Assembly: GCF_003696215.1 (NCBI RefSeq) | Contig: NZ_RFFG01000020.1 | Coordinates: 1-64,000, forward strand | DNA: 64,000 nt | Source: Actinomadura harenae | GTDB lineage: Bacteria; Actinomycetota; Actinomycetes; Streptosporangiales; Streptosporangiaceae | Direction: 5' to 3' | Shown: in pieces, positions 34,321 to 42,501 of the stretch | Layout: each line of letters begins with the position of its first letter | How positions within the stretch are numbered: position 1 is the stretch's first letter | Position numbers and translations under genes: made by a program | Notes under the pieces: generated by a model | The model's database searches: none | What the model was told of the DNA's origin: nothing | The model's input: only the letters and a program-made list of their open reading frames with translations

Positions 34321-35144
34321 GCGGGACCCCCGAGCCAGCCGGGACGCTTCTCGCCGCGCCGCTCCTCGGTGTGGGGGCGCCGGTCGGAGACGTCGAGGGA
34401 CGGCAGCCAGTCGCGCGGGTCGGCGACCCGCCGGGTCAGGACGCGGACGTAGGCGTCGCGGACGTCGTCCGGCGTGTCGAAGCCGGGTTCGCCCTCGAGC
34501 CAGGCGTCCGGGACGAGCGCGGTCAGCTCGCGCAGCAGGTCCGGGGTGATCTTCGGGAGGAACTCGGCCTCGGCCTCCGCCAGGTGCCCGGCGTACGGGG
34601 TGAGGACGTGGTCGTCCACGTCGTAGGGGCCCGCGAACAGCCGCTCGGCGTTGGCCCAGGCGTGGTGGAAGATCAGGCTCGCGCCGTGGTCGATCAGCCA
34701 GACGTCCTTGTGCCAGACCAGCATGTTGGGGTTGCGCCAGCTGCGGTCGACGTTGCCGATGAACGCGTCGAACCACAGGACGCGGGAGGCGAACCTCCGG
34801 TCCGGCGTCCAGCCGATCGGGTCGAAGCCGAGCGAGCCGGGCAGGAAGTCGACCGCGAGGTTCCAGCCGGAGCTGGCCTTGAGGAGGTCCTGGACGTCGG
34901 GGTCGGGCTCGTGCCGTCCGATCACCGGGTCGAGGTCGATGACCCGCAGCTCGGGGGTGCGCAGGCCGAGCCGGCGGGCCAGCTCCCCGGCGATCACCTC
35001 GGCGACCAGGGCCTTGCGGCCCTGCCCGGCGCCGTGGAACTTCATGACGTAGGTGCCGAGGTCGTCGGCCTCGACGACGCCCGGCAGCGACCCGCCCTCG
35101 CGGAGCGGTGTCACGTACCGGATGGCGGTTACGAGCGGCAGCAC
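34317..35144 (-). CDS. HipA-family kinase-like protein
   Basis: The product is 275 residues. It has an ATP-binding lysine context in GTYVMKFHGAGQG near residue 30. The catalytic loop reads DAFIGNVDRSWRNPNML and the metal site DHGASLIFHH, which match the PI3K-like HipA fold. It lacks the N-terminal domain of classical HipA, so it is a stand-alone kinase core. GTG 35144 lies seven bases after TAGCGT (35152-35157, minus strand), a leaderless arrangement. It is coupled to the DUF3037 gene and divergent from the cyclase. Possible roles are phosphorylation of a translation component or of DUF3037; neither is shown. Confidence 0.82.
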   Translation of the reverse strand: MLPLVTAIRYVTPLREGGSLPGVVEADDLGTYVMKFHGAGQGRKALVAEVIAGELARRLGLRTPELRVIDLDPVIGRHEPDPDVQDLLKASSGWNLAVDFLPGSLGFDPIGWTPDRRFASRVLWFDAFIGNVDRSWRNPNMLVWHKDVWLIDHGASLIFHHAWANAERLFAGPYDVDDHVLTPYAGHLAEAEAEFLPKITPDLLRELTALVPDAWLEGEPGFDTPDDVRDAYVRVLTRRVADPRDWLPSLDVSDRRPHTEERRGEKRPGWLGGPA

Positions 35145-35177
35145 ACACGAAACGCTATCGGACGCGATGATGTGCCC

Positions 35178-35828
35178 ATGACCTTCGTGGACCTCACGCA
35201 CCCCGTGGAGCGCGGCATGCCGGTGTATCCGGGCGATCCGGAGGTGCGGGCGGAACCCGCCCTGACCGTCGCGGCGGACGGCGCGAACGTGGCGCGGCTG
35301 CATCTCGGCTCGCAGTCCGGGACCCACGTGGACGCGCCGTTCCACATCGACGACGCGCTGCCGCGCCTGGCGGACCTGCCGCTGGAGCGGTTCGCGGGCC
35401 CGGTGGTGGTCATGGACGCGACGGGGGTCATGGAGACGCCGGGTGCGCCGGGGCGGGCGATCGGCCCCGGCCTGCTGCCGGACGGGTTGCGTCCGGGCGT
35501 GGTGCTGCTCGTGCGTACGGGCTGGTCAGGGCGGTGGGGGAGCGAGGAGTACTGGACGTCCCCTCCCTATCTGGCTCCGGAGACGGCCTCGGCGATCATC
35601 GCCGCCGGGGTCCGGACGGTCGGGATCGACACGGCGAGCGTGGACCCGGCGGACTCCCTGGACGCGCACCGCGTGCTGCTCGGGGCGTCCGCCGTCGTCT
35701 GCGAGAACCTGACCGGGCTGGAGCGGATCACCGGGCCCGCCGAGGTGACGCTGTTCCCGCTGCGGCTGGAGGGGCCGGGCACGGGCGACGGCGCGCCGGT
35801 GCGCGCCGTCGCCCGGCTCCTTACGTGA
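35178..35828 (+). CDS. cyclase-family protein (kynurenine formamidase-like)
   Basis: The product is 216 residues. The metal motif HxGTHxDxPxH is present as SQSGTHVDAPFHIDD near residues 48-62, with LTHPVERGMPVYPGDP at the N-terminus and VRTGWSGRW later. The family comprises metal-dependent hydrolases that open cyclic amides or formyl amides, including KynB. No tryptophan genes are nearby, so substrate is open. ATG 35178 has no ribosome binding site and follows a short divergent spacer shared with the HipA-like gene. It is convergent with, and three bases from, the LLM gene. Confidence 0.88.
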   Translation: MTFVDLTHPVERGMPVYPGDPEVRAEPALTVAADGANVARLHLGSQSGTHVDAPFHIDDALPRLADLPLERFAGPVVVMDATGVMETPGAPGRAIGPGLLPDGLRPGVVLLVRTGWSGRWGSEEYWTSPPYLAPETASAIIAAGVRTVGIDTASVDPADSLDAHRVLLGASAVVCENLTGLERITGPAEVTLFPLRLEGPGTGDGAPVRAVARLLT

Positions 35829-35831
35829 GGA

Positions 35832-36710
35832 TCACATTTTCCGTATGACCTCGTCGGCGAAGCGCTCCATGCTCGCGATCTTGAGGTCGGCGCCGGTGTA
35901 CCGGGCCTTCTCCTCGTCCGTCGGCATCCACCAGGGCGCGGCGAGCGTGCCGGTGACGCCGCGTTCGCGCCATTTGCGGTAGAGGTCGGCGCTGGGCCGC
36001 TTCGCGATCGGGGCGACGATCTGGAGGTCGTCCAGGGCGCGGCCGTGCTCGGCGAGGTGGCCCTTGAGGCGTTCGAGCAGGTCGGAGAGCTCGTCCTCCT
36101 TGTAGATGCGGTTGCCGATCCAGCCGTCGCCGACGCGGGCGGCGCGGCGCAGCGCGATGTCGCTGTCCCCGCCGATGAACACCGGGACGGGCGCGGACGG
36201 CACGGGCGCGATGCTGAGCGGGCCGTGGTCGAAGAACCGTCCGCGGTGCTCGACCCGGCCGCCCTTCCAGAGCGCGCGGAGCGCCGGGATCATCTCGTCC
36301 AGGCGCTTGCCGCGCGTCCGGAAGTCCTGGCCGGTCTGCCGGAACTCGTCCTCGCACCAGCCGACCCCGACGCCGAGGATCGCCCGGTCGCCGGACAGGA
36401 CGGCCGCGGTCGAGACGGCCTTGGCGACGGTGAACAGGTCGCGTGCCGGGGCGATGTACACGTTCGTGGCGAACCGGACCCGGCGCGTCGCCGCCGCCAT
36501 CGCCCCGATCGCGACCCACGCGTCCGGCCAGTGCGTGCCCTCGGGGTAGGGCGGCGCGCCGGTCTCGCTGTACGGGTAGGGCGACCCGTAGTCGGCGTGG
36601 AAGAGGTGGTCGGAGATCGCGACCACGTCGTAGCCGAGCCGGTCGGCGGCCGTGGCGAGCGGCAGGTACTCGCCGGCGTCCACGAAGGACGCGCCGAGCC
36701 AGAACTCCAC
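35832..36710 (-). CDS. LLM-class F420-dependent oxidoreductase
   Basis: The product is 292 residues with a luciferase-like TIM barrel: DVVAISDHLFH, RVRFATNVYIAPARDLFTVAKAVSTA, and ILGVGVGWCEDEFRQTG, the typical TIGR03619 block. It likely uses F420 or FMN to oxidise or reduce a small substrate. GTG 36710 lies four bases after the stop of the next gene upstream, so it is the last gene of a three-gene operon (hydrolase, LLM, LLM). Substrate unknown. Confidence 0.88.
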   Translation of the reverse strand: MEFWLGASFVDAGEYLPLATAADRLGYDVVAISDHLFHADYGSPYPYSETGAPPYPEGTHWPDAWVAIGAMAAATRRVRFATNVYIAPARDLFTVAKAVSTAAVLSGDRAILGVGVGWCEDEFRQTGQDFRTRGKRLDEMIPALRALWKGGRVEHRGRFFDHGPLSIAPVPSAPVPVFIGGDSDIALRRAARVGDGWIGNRIYKEDELSDLLERLKGHLAEHGRALDDLQIVAPIAKRPSADLYRKWRERGVTGTLAAPWWMPTDEEKARYTGADLKIASMERFADEVIRKM

Positions 36711-36714
36711 CGCG

Positions 36715-37965
36715 TCAGTCCTGGAACTCGGGGATGACCTTGGTGGCGAACAGCTCCAGGTTCCGCTTGACCGTGTCCAGTGGCAGGACGCCCTGCTGGC
36801 CCTGCATGAACAGCCCGAACCACTCCAGGTCGGGCATCCGGTCGAGCATCCGCTGGATGCCGCGCTTGACGTCGTCCGGGCCGCCGATCAGCGCCATCTC
36901 GACGTCGGCCATGCGCTTGTAGTCGCCCTTCTCGGGCGAGATCGGCTTGTGCTTGTCGTCCTCCTGCGTGCGCAGGACCTCCAGGTAGCCGAACGGGCCG
37001 AAGAACGACGCGAAGTCCTTCTGCATGCCCTTGCCGTAGGTGGCGATGGCCTCCTCGCGGGTGTCGGCCATCCCGACGATCTTCAGGATGCCGGTGTGCT
37101 CGCCGAGCTTGTAGGCGCGGCCGAGCTTGGCGCACTCCTCCTGGTAGAGCCGGGCCTTCTTGGCGTGCTCGTCCGGGTTCGGGGTGAACATCCAGGGCAG
37201 GATGCCCTCCTGCGCGGCGCGGACGACCGAGCGGTCCGACACGGTGAACGGCTGCCACAGCTCGGGGTGCGGGTCCTGGTAGGGCTTGGGGCAGACCGAC
37301 ACCGAGCGGAGCACGCCCTGGTCGTCGATCTCGCCGGGCGCGCCGAACGTCCGGGTCCACTCCTGCGCGGGCCAGCCCTCCAGTCCCTCGAACGGCGCGG
37401 GCACCTCGTAGTCGAGGACGTCGCTCTTGTAGCGCAGGCTGTCCTGCTCCCACGCCAGCTTCATGATCTTCAGGACCTCGCCGAAGACGTCGAAGTTGCG
37501 GTTGTCGGACTTGGAGCCGTCCGAGCGGGCCGCCGACGCGTGCCAGCGCTGGCCGAGCACGTTCGCCCAGCGCGCCTGGTAGCCGCGGGCGACGCCGAGC
37601 CGGAGCCGTCCCTGGGAGAAGTGGTCGAGCAGCGCCACGTCCTCGGCGGCGCGGATCGGGTCCCAGGTGGGCAGGACGAGCCCGAGCGGCGCGAGCAGGA
37701 TGCGCTCGGTGCGGGCGGCGAGGTCGGTCAGGAACATCAGCGGGTTGACCGAGAACTCGAAGCCCTCCGAGTGGAAGTGGTGCTCGGTCATCATCAGGGC
37801 GTCGAAGCCGATCCGGTCGGCGTGCACGGCGATCTCGCGGACCTCGTGCAGCAGCTTCTGGTACGACTCGCGGTCCCGCCCGATCGGCCGCCGGGCCTTG
37901 GCGTTCTCCTCGGCGGCCCACCCGGAGCCGGGGATCTGCGGGTTCAGAAAGATCGCGAACTTCAC
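36715..37965 (-). CDS. LLM-class flavin-dependent monooxygenase
   Basis: The product is 416 residues, longer than its downstream LLM neighbour and similar to bacterial-luciferase-type monooxygenases. It shows LMMTEHHFHSEGFEFSVNP, LLAPLGLVLPTWDPIRAAEDVA and RLRLGVARGYQARW. Such enzymes hydroxylate with reduced flavin and O2. GTG 37965 is preceded by GAGGAGACG at the end of the alpha/beta hydrolase gene (12-base gap), so it is in one operon with it. A hydrolase plus two LLM enzymes suggests breakdown of an ester or amide followed by oxidation. Confidence 0.87.
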   Translation of the reverse strand: MKFAIFLNPQIPGSGWAAEENAKARRPIGRDRESYQKLLHEVREIAVHADRIGFDALMMTEHHFHSEGFEFSVNPLMFLTDLAARTERILLAPLGLVLPTWDPIRAAEDVALLDHFSQGRLRLGVARGYQARWANVLGQRWHASAARSDGSKSDNRNFDVFGEVLKIMKLAWEQDSLRYKSDVLDYEVPAPFEGLEGWPAQEWTRTFGAPGEIDDQGVLRSVSVCPKPYQDPHPELWQPFTVSDRSVVRAAQEGILPWMFTPNPDEHAKKARLYQEECAKLGRAYKLGEHTGILKIVGMADTREEAIATYGKGMQKDFASFFGPFGYLEVLRTQEDDKHKPISPEKGDYKRMADVEMALIGGPDDVKRGIQRMLDRMPDLEWFGLFMQGQQGVLPLDTVKRNLELFATKVIPEFQD

Positions 37966-37977
37966 GCGGGCGTCTCC

Positions 37978-38871
37978 TCAGTGAGCGGGTTCGGTCGGGG
38001 CGGAAGCGGCCCGGAGGTCCCCGATCGGGGGGCTTCCGGCCGGGTGGGTGCGGTCGAGGCCGTCCAGCCAGCGGCGGACGACGAGGGTGAACTCGGCCGG
38101 GCGCTCGGCGTGCAGCCGGTGGCCGCCGCCGGGCCAGACCTCGGAGCGGGACGCGGGGTGCCGGAGCAGGCCCCGCTCCCAGGCGGACGTGTCGGCCTGG
38201 GCGGCCGACCAGCACGACAGGACCGGGCAGGCGCGGCGGGCGAGGTAGGCGTCGCCGTGCGGGCGGAGGCCGAACGCCGCGTCCCCCTCGTACATGGCGG
38301 GGAACGCCTCGGCGAGGGCGCGCGGCGCGGTGGCGAGGATCTTGCGGCGGTGCCAGGCGAGCAGCCAGGGCGGCGAGGCGGGGGTGTGGCACCAGTCCTC
38401 GTTCGCCAGCGCGGTCGGGTACGGGTCGCCGGAGCGCAGGCCCGCGCACATCGCGGGGAAGGCGGCGGCGACCTCGGGGGACTGGCCGTACGCCGGGTCC
38501 ACGCAGACCAGGGCGCGGACGCGCCCGGGGTGCTCGACGGCGAGGGCGCTGACGACCATGGCGCCGAGGGAGTGGCCGATCGCGACGACGGGCCCGGCGA
38601 CGCCGAGGTGGTCGAGCAGCCGGACGAGGTCTCCGGCGAGGTCGCGCGGGGCGTAGCCGCCGGCGGGGGCGGACGACAGGCCGTGGCCGCGCAGGTCGGG
38701 GGCGATGACCCGGTACCGCCGGGTGAACGCGGGGAGGTGGAAGACCCAGTCGTCGGAGTCGGCGCCGTAGCCGTGGACGAGCAGCAGCGTGCCGCGCGGC
38801 TCCCGTCCCGCGTCGGCGGGCGGGTCGTCGGTGAAGAACAGCCGCACGTCGCCCAGCTCTGCGAACGGCAT
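37978..38871 (-). CDS. alpha/beta hydrolase
   Basis: The product is 297 residues: oxyanion HGYG, the strand VIAPDLRGHGLS, nucleophile Ser in IGHSLGAM and C-terminal His in GGGHRLHAE. It resembles haloalkane-dehalogenase and epoxide-hydrolase relatives and C-C bond hydrolases. ATG 38871 follows GAGGAGG, which overrules the in-frame GTG at 38907. It heads the operon with two LLM oxidoreductases. One CCAAGC-type palindrome (38899-38912) lies immediately upstream, so TetR-type control is likely. Confidence 0.88.
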   Translation of the reverse strand: MPFAELGDVRLFFTDDPPADAGREPRGTLLLVHGYGADSDDWVFHLPAFTRRYRVIAPDLRGHGLSSAPAGGYAPRDLAGDLVRLLDHLGVAGPVVAIGHSLGAMVVSALAVEHPGRVRALVCVDPAYGQSPEVAAAFPAMCAGLRSGDPYPTALANEDWCHTPASPPWLLAWHRRKILATAPRALAEAFPAMYEGDAAFGLRPHGDAYLARRACPVLSCWSAAQADTSAWERGLLRHPASRSEVWPGGGHRLHAERPAEFTLVVRRWLDGLDRTHPAGSPPIGDLRAASAPTEPAH

Positions 38872-38898
38872 CGGCCCGACCTCCTCGGATTGACCGAA

Positions 38899-38912
38899 CA
38901 AGCGCACGCTAC
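38899..38912. promoter_or_regulatory. CCAAGC-N4-GCTTGG-type operator, copy 1 of 6
   Basis: CAAGC-GCAC-GCTAC, with one good and one degenerate half, 28 bases upstream of the alpha/beta hydrolase start. Confidence 0.45.
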
Positions 38913-38928
38913 ATCAATCGACGGAGGG

Positions 38929-38942
38929 CAAGCAATCGCTTG
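38929..38942. promoter_or_regulatory. CCAAGC-N4-GCTTGG-type operator, copy 2 of 6
   Basis: CAAGC-AATC-GCTTG has two perfect 5-base halves. It is followed by TACAGT (38951-38956), a -10 box seven bases before GTG 38964. Confidence 0.65.
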
Positions 38943-39026
38943 GTTGTGGATACAGTGTGACGCGTGTCGCGCCGCCCGCGGCCGCCGGGGCGGGCCCGGC
39001 CCGGGGCCGCGCGGGAGGGAACCCGG

Positions 39027-39860
39027 ATGCGCCTCGGGATCACCATGTTCGCCACCGACCGCACGATGCCGCCGCACGAGCTGGCCGTCGCCGCCGAGGA
39101 ACGCGGCTTCGCCTCGCTCTACCTGCCCGAGCACACCCACATCCCGGTGGCCCGGACGACTCCGCCGCCGACCGGCGACGCCACCCTGCCAGGCGAGTAC
39201 GGGCGCACCCCGGACCCGCTCGTCGCGCTCTCCGCGGCGGCGGTCCTGACCAGCACGATCACGCTCGGGACCGGCGTGATGCTCGCCGCCCAGCGGGACC
39301 CGGTCGTCACCGCGAAGGCCGTCGCGACGCTCGACCGGATCGCGGGCGGACGCGTCGTCCTCGGCGTCGGCTACGGCTGGAACCGTGAGGAGGCCGCCGA
39401 CCACGGCGTCGACTGGACGACACGACGCGCGCGCGTACGAGAGAACCTGCTCGCGATGCGCGAGCTGTGGACGAAGGACGAGGCCGCGTTCAAGGGCGAG
39501 TACGCGTCGTTCGCGCCGAGCTGGTCATGGCCGAAGCCCGTGGCGGGCCGGGTGCCGGTGCTGCTCGGCGGGGCGCCCGGCCCGACGCTGTTCGCGCACG
39601 TCGCGGAGTACGGCGACGGCTGGATGCCGATCGGCGGCGCGGGCGTCCGCGAGGCGCTGCCCGCCCTGCGCGCCGCGTGCGAGGCGGCGGGGCGCCCGAT
39701 GGCGCGGGTCGTCCCGTTCGGGACCGTGCCGACGCCCGGGAAGCTCGCCTACTTCGCGGGCATCGGCGTGGACGAGGTCGTGCTGCGCGTCCCCGGCGGC
39801 GGGCGGGACGCCGTGCTGCCCGTCCTGGACCGGTACGCCGCCGAGCACCTGCCCGGCTGA
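39027..39860 (+). CDS. LLM-class F420-dependent oxidoreductase
   Basis: The product is 277 residues of the TIGR03619 type: SLYLPEHTHIPVARTTPPP, ITLGTGVMLAAQRDPVVTAKAVATLD, VVLGVGYGWNREEAADHG, MLLGGAP-like VLLGGAPGPTLF. It uses F420 by family; substrate unknown. ATG 39027 has a strong GGGAGGG ribosome binding site. A leaderless transcript could instead start at GTG 38964, seven bases after TACAGT, adding 21 Arg/Pro-rich residues that do not look conserved. An operator copy lies just upstream. Confidence 0.87.
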   Translation: MRLGITMFATDRTMPPHELAVAAEERGFASLYLPEHTHIPVARTTPPPTGDATLPGEYGRTPDPLVALSAAAVLTSTITLGTGVMLAAQRDPVVTAKAVATLDRIAGGRVVLGVGYGWNREEAADHGVDWTTRRARVRENLLAMRELWTKDEAAFKGEYASFAPSWSWPKPVAGRVPVLLGGAPGPTLFAHVAEYGDGWMPIGGAGVREALPALRAACEAAGRPMARVVPFGTVPTPGKLAYFAGIGVDEVVLRVPGGGRDAVLPVLDRYAAEHLPG

Positions 39861-39873
39861 CGCGTCCGGTCGG

Positions 39874-40470
39874 CTAGCGGATCATGCGGAGGCAGAAGAA
39901 GGTCGGGAACCGGGACCACTTGCCCTTGCCGCCGGTCACCGCGCCGTAGATCGGGAAGACCCAGCCGCCGAACAGCAGCTCCAGGTAGACCAGGACCAGC
40001 GGGATGAGGAACGCGGGCTTCCCGGTGAGGATGGCCGGGACCGCGCAGACCGTGCCGAGCGCCAGCAGGTGGATCAGCATCGTGAGCTGGTAGTTCAGCG
40101 CCTGCGCCATGTGGTGCCGGACGAACCGCGAGGTGTTCTTCTTGACCAGGTAGACGACCAGCGGCCCGAGGAAGCCGACGAACAGCATCAGCACGTAGCC
40201 GAGGACGACCGCGTTCGTCTCCTGCGACGTCACCATGCCCTGCTGGGCGTACGGGTTCTGCGGGACGCCGGGCGGGCCGTAGCCGTAACGCGGGTCGTAG
40301 CCGCCCGGGGCGCCGTACGGCGAGCCGTAAGGGGCGGGGTGCGGCGGCGGGCCGTACATCGGGGTGTCGTCCGACGGTGGCCGGGGTTCGGTCGGCGGCG
40401 GGGATCCGGACGGCGGCTGAGATTCGGGCGGTGGCTGGGGTCCGGGCGGCGTTGGCGGGAGCTCGTTCAC
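39874..40470 (-). CDS. DUF4870 membrane protein with proline-rich N-terminus
   Basis: The product is 198 residues. Its first 80 residues are Pro/Gly/Tyr-rich (PPPESQPPSG, YGPPPHPAPYGSPYG) and cytosolic or surface-disordered. The DUF4870/Tic20-like region follows with about three hydrophobic segments (AVVLGYVLMLFVGFLGPLVVYLV, LTMLIHLLALGTVCAVPAIL, PLVLVYLELLFGGWVFPIYG) and the conserved KKNTSRFVRHHMAQALNYQ loop. Function of the family is unknown. The GTG start (40470) is buried in the 3' arm of a 14-bp hairpin formed by its own 5' leader, with GGAG in the loop. Confidence 0.85.
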   Translation of the reverse strand: MNELPPTPPGPQPPPESQPPSGSPPPTEPRPPSDDTPMYGPPPHPAPYGSPYGAPGGYDPRYGYGPPGVPQNPYAQQGMVTSQETNAVVLGYVLMLFVGFLGPLVVYLVKKNTSRFVRHHMAQALNYQLTMLIHLLALGTVCAVPAILTGKPAFLIPLVLVYLELLFGGWVFPIYGAVTGGKGKWSRFPTFFCLRMIR

Positions 40471-40524
40471 GATTCTCCAGGTGGACGGGGGTGCCGACCT
40501 GGCAATTTACCGTGAACGAGCTCC
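40458..40524 (-). promoter_or_regulatory. start-codon-sequestering leader hairpin of the DUF4870 gene
   Basis: Bases 40511-40524 and 40458-40471 are perfect 14-base complements 39 bases apart. In the minus-strand mRNA the downstream arm contains the GTG start codon. A nested smaller stem (about eight pairs with one bulge) reaches the Shine-Dalgarno GGAG. The structure is seen directly; translational control is inferred. Confidence 0.55.
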
Positions 40525-40565
40525 TCGGACGAGGCGTGACACCGCGCCCGGTCCCTTCGGTGAGC

Positions 40566-41678
40566 TCAGTCGAAGACGACGACCGAGCGGGCCACCGCGC
40601 CGCCGCGCACGTGCGCGACCGCCTCGTTCACCTTCTCCAGCGGGACGCGTTCGCTGACGAGCCCGTCCAGGTTGAGGCGTCCGCGCCGGTACAGGTCGGC
40701 GAGGATCGGCAGGTCCCGGGCGGGGGTCGCGTCGCCGCCCTGGGTGCCCATCAGGCGGCGCGAGGCGAACAGCTGCCCGGGCGGGATCCGCAGGTCGTCG
40801 CCGGCGGCGGGGGAGCCGACCATGACCGTCGTCCCGCCGGGCTGCGTCGCGGCGAACGCCTTCGCGAGCACCTCGGGGACGCCGGTCACGTCGAACGCGT
40901 ACTCGGCGCCGCCGCGCACGATCTCGCCCACCTGCTTCGGCAGGTCGTCGGCCAGCAGCGTGTGCGTCGCGCCGAACTCCTCGGCCAGGCGCAGCTTGGA
41001 CGGGACGACGTCCGCCGCGATGATCATGGTGGCCCCGGCGAGCACCGCGCTCTGGATCACGTTGAGCCCGACGCCGCCGCAGCCGACCACCAGGACGCTC
41101 GACCCGGGCTCGACGCGCGCGGTGTTCATGACCGCGCCGTATCCGGTGACGACGCCGCAGGCGGTGAGGGCGAGCAGGTCGAGCGGCGCGTCCTTGGAGA
41201 CCTTGACGCACATCGCCTCGGTCACGACCGCGCGCTCGGCGAACGCGCCGATCCCGATGTAGGGCCGGACGGTCTCGCCGCCGAGCGACAGGCGGGTCGA
41301 GCCGTCCGGGAAGACGCCCATGATGGACGACATCCGGGTCTTGCCCGAGCACAGGTGGGCGTGGCCTCGCGCGCACGCGCGGCAGCGCCCGCACGGGCCG
41401 TTCATGGCGATGACCACGTGGTCGCCGGGCCGGACGTTCAGCACGCCCGGCCCGACCTCCTCCACGACGCCCGCGCTCTCGTGGCCGAGGACGCACGGCA
41501 GGTGCCGCACGACGGGGCTCTTGCCGTCCAGGGCCTTGATGTCGGACCCGCACACGCCGGAGGCGGCGATCCGCACCGCCACCTCGCCCGCGCGCGGCGC
41601 CGCGATGGTCACCTCGGCGATCTCCAAGGGCTCGCCGAACGTCCGCAGCACCGCCGCGCGCATCACCGTCTCCGCCAC
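40566..41678 (-). CDS. zinc-dependent alcohol dehydrogenase (MDR superfamily)
   Basis: The product is 370 residues of the class III-like zinc ADH type. It shows catalytic zinc ligands in SGVCGSDIKA and GHESAGVV, the structural zinc Cys cluster CGRCRACARGHAHLC, and the NAD site VLVVGCGGVGLNVIQSA. It oxidises an alcohol to an aldehyde or ketone with NAD. GTG 41678 follows GAGGGAGG. A perfect CCAAGC-N4-GCTTGG palindrome lies 37 bases upstream, followed by TACCGT as a plausible -10 box, suggesting TetR-type repression along with neighbouring SDR and hydrolase genes. Confidence 0.93.
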   Translation of the reverse strand: MAETVMRAAVLRTFGEPLEIAEVTIAAPRAGEVAVRIAASGVCGSDIKALDGKSPVVRHLPCVLGHESAGVVEEVGPGVLNVRPGDHVVIAMNGPCGRCRACARGHAHLCSGKTRMSSIMGVFPDGSTRLSLGGETVRPYIGIGAFAERAVVTEAMCVKVSKDAPLDLLALTACGVVTGYGAVMNTARVEPGSSVLVVGCGGVGLNVIQSAVLAGATMIIAADVVPSKLRLAEEFGATHTLLADDLPKQVGEIVRGGAEYAFDVTGVPEVLAKAFAATQPGGTTVMVGSPAAGDDLRIPPGQLFASRRLMGTQGGDATPARDLPILADLYRRGRLNLDGLVSERVPLEKVNEAVAHVRGGAVARSVVVFD

Positions 41679-41714
41679 CGTGGCCTCCCTCGGGATCGGC
41701 TGCTCACGGTAGCA

Positions 41715-41730
41715 CCAAGCATTTGCTTGG
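41715..41730. promoter_or_regulatory. CCAAGC-N4-GCTTGG operator, copy 3 of 6 (perfect)
   Basis: CCAAGC-ATTT-GCTTGG is a perfect 16-base palindrome upstream of the alcohol dehydrogenase. It lies where a TetR dimer would block the -35/-10 spacer. Confidence 0.72.
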
Positions 41731-41759
41731 GAACAGTGCCGGTGGATCGGGCCCGCCGG

Positions 41760-42353
41760 TCAGCCGAACCAGACCACCAGCCGCACGTTGCCGGGGCCGT
41801 GCACGTCCGCCAGCACCTCCATGATCTTCCAGACCGGGTTCCAGACGGTGGTGTCCACGGCGTCCCGGCGGCGCGCGCGGTCGGCCCGGTACACCGTGCT
41901 CCCGTCCGTCCACTCCCGCCGCTCGGCCCAGTCGGCGGGGCCGCCCGCGCTCGTCTCGACGTCCACCCGGCCGGTGAAGCCGGTGTCCCACAGGTAGGTG
42001 CCGACCAGCTCCAGCGTCCCGTCGTCGCGCCGCCGGTAGTGCCGGACGCGGCTGTCGGGACGCTCGGACGGCTCGTCCCAGTCGATGCCGGCCAGCTCCT
42101 GCCAGCCGATCCAGGTGTGCCCCGACAGGCCCTCGCGCTGGGCGCCGCGCGTCTGCGGCGAGACGTCCAGCGGCAGGCCGCGCCCGCTCGCCACCGGACG
42201 GAAGCCCAGCCGCTCGTGCACGCCGAAGAGGCATCCGAACGCCGGGTCGGACCGCCCGCCGTACACGTCCCGCAGATCCAGCACGCCGCGCCAGCGGTCG
42301 AGCGGGTCGCTGCGCATCCGGCACTCGAAGAATCCGTGAATATCCGTCGTCAC
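41760..42353 (-). CDS. hypothetical protein, actinobacterial conserved type
   Basis: The product is 197 residues, soluble and without a signal peptide. It contains GFFECRMRSDPLDRWRGVLDL, DPAFGCLFGVHERLGF and HTWIGWQEL, a set I have seen in unnamed actinobacterial proteins, but no domain I can name. GTG 42353 is preceded by GAGGTGA. It is divergent from the thioesterase gene across a spacer with duplicated palindromes. No function assigned. Confidence 0.72.
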   Translation of the reverse strand: MTTDIHGFFECRMRSDPLDRWRGVLDLRDVYGGRSDPAFGCLFGVHERLGFRPVASGRGLPLDVSPQTRGAQREGLSGHTWIGWQELAGIDWDEPSERPDSRVRHYRRRDDGTLELVGTYLWDTGFTGRVDVETSAGGPADWAERREWTDGSTVYRADRARRRDAVDTTVWNPVWKIMEVLADVHGPGNVRLVVWFG

Positions 42354-42426
42354 GCCAACATCGTCACCTCTGCCGAAGCAAATGGCACGATCCGCGCCGA
42401 GACCGTCAGGGATTCGGGCGGGAGCG

Positions 42427-42464
42427 AGCGGCACGGCGCGCCGTCAGCGGCACGGCGCGCCGTC
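42427..42464. promoter_or_regulatory. two tandem 19-bp repeats each holding a 12-bp palindrome
   Basis: AGCGGCACGGCGCGCCGTC occurs twice without gap (42427-42445, 42446-42464). Each copy contains the perfect palindrome ACGGCGCGCCGT. The second copy ends seven bases before TAGAAT (42472-42477), the likely -10 box of the thioesterase gene. Confidence 0.6.
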
Positions 42465-42501
42465 CGCCTTCTAGAATCGCGTTCTGACAAGGGAGGCGCG
42501 C

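Noticed and set aside
34317..35144. Calling HipA-DUF3037 a toxin-antitoxin system
   Set aside because: No DNA-binding antitoxin and no HipA N-terminal domain are present, so evidence is too thin.
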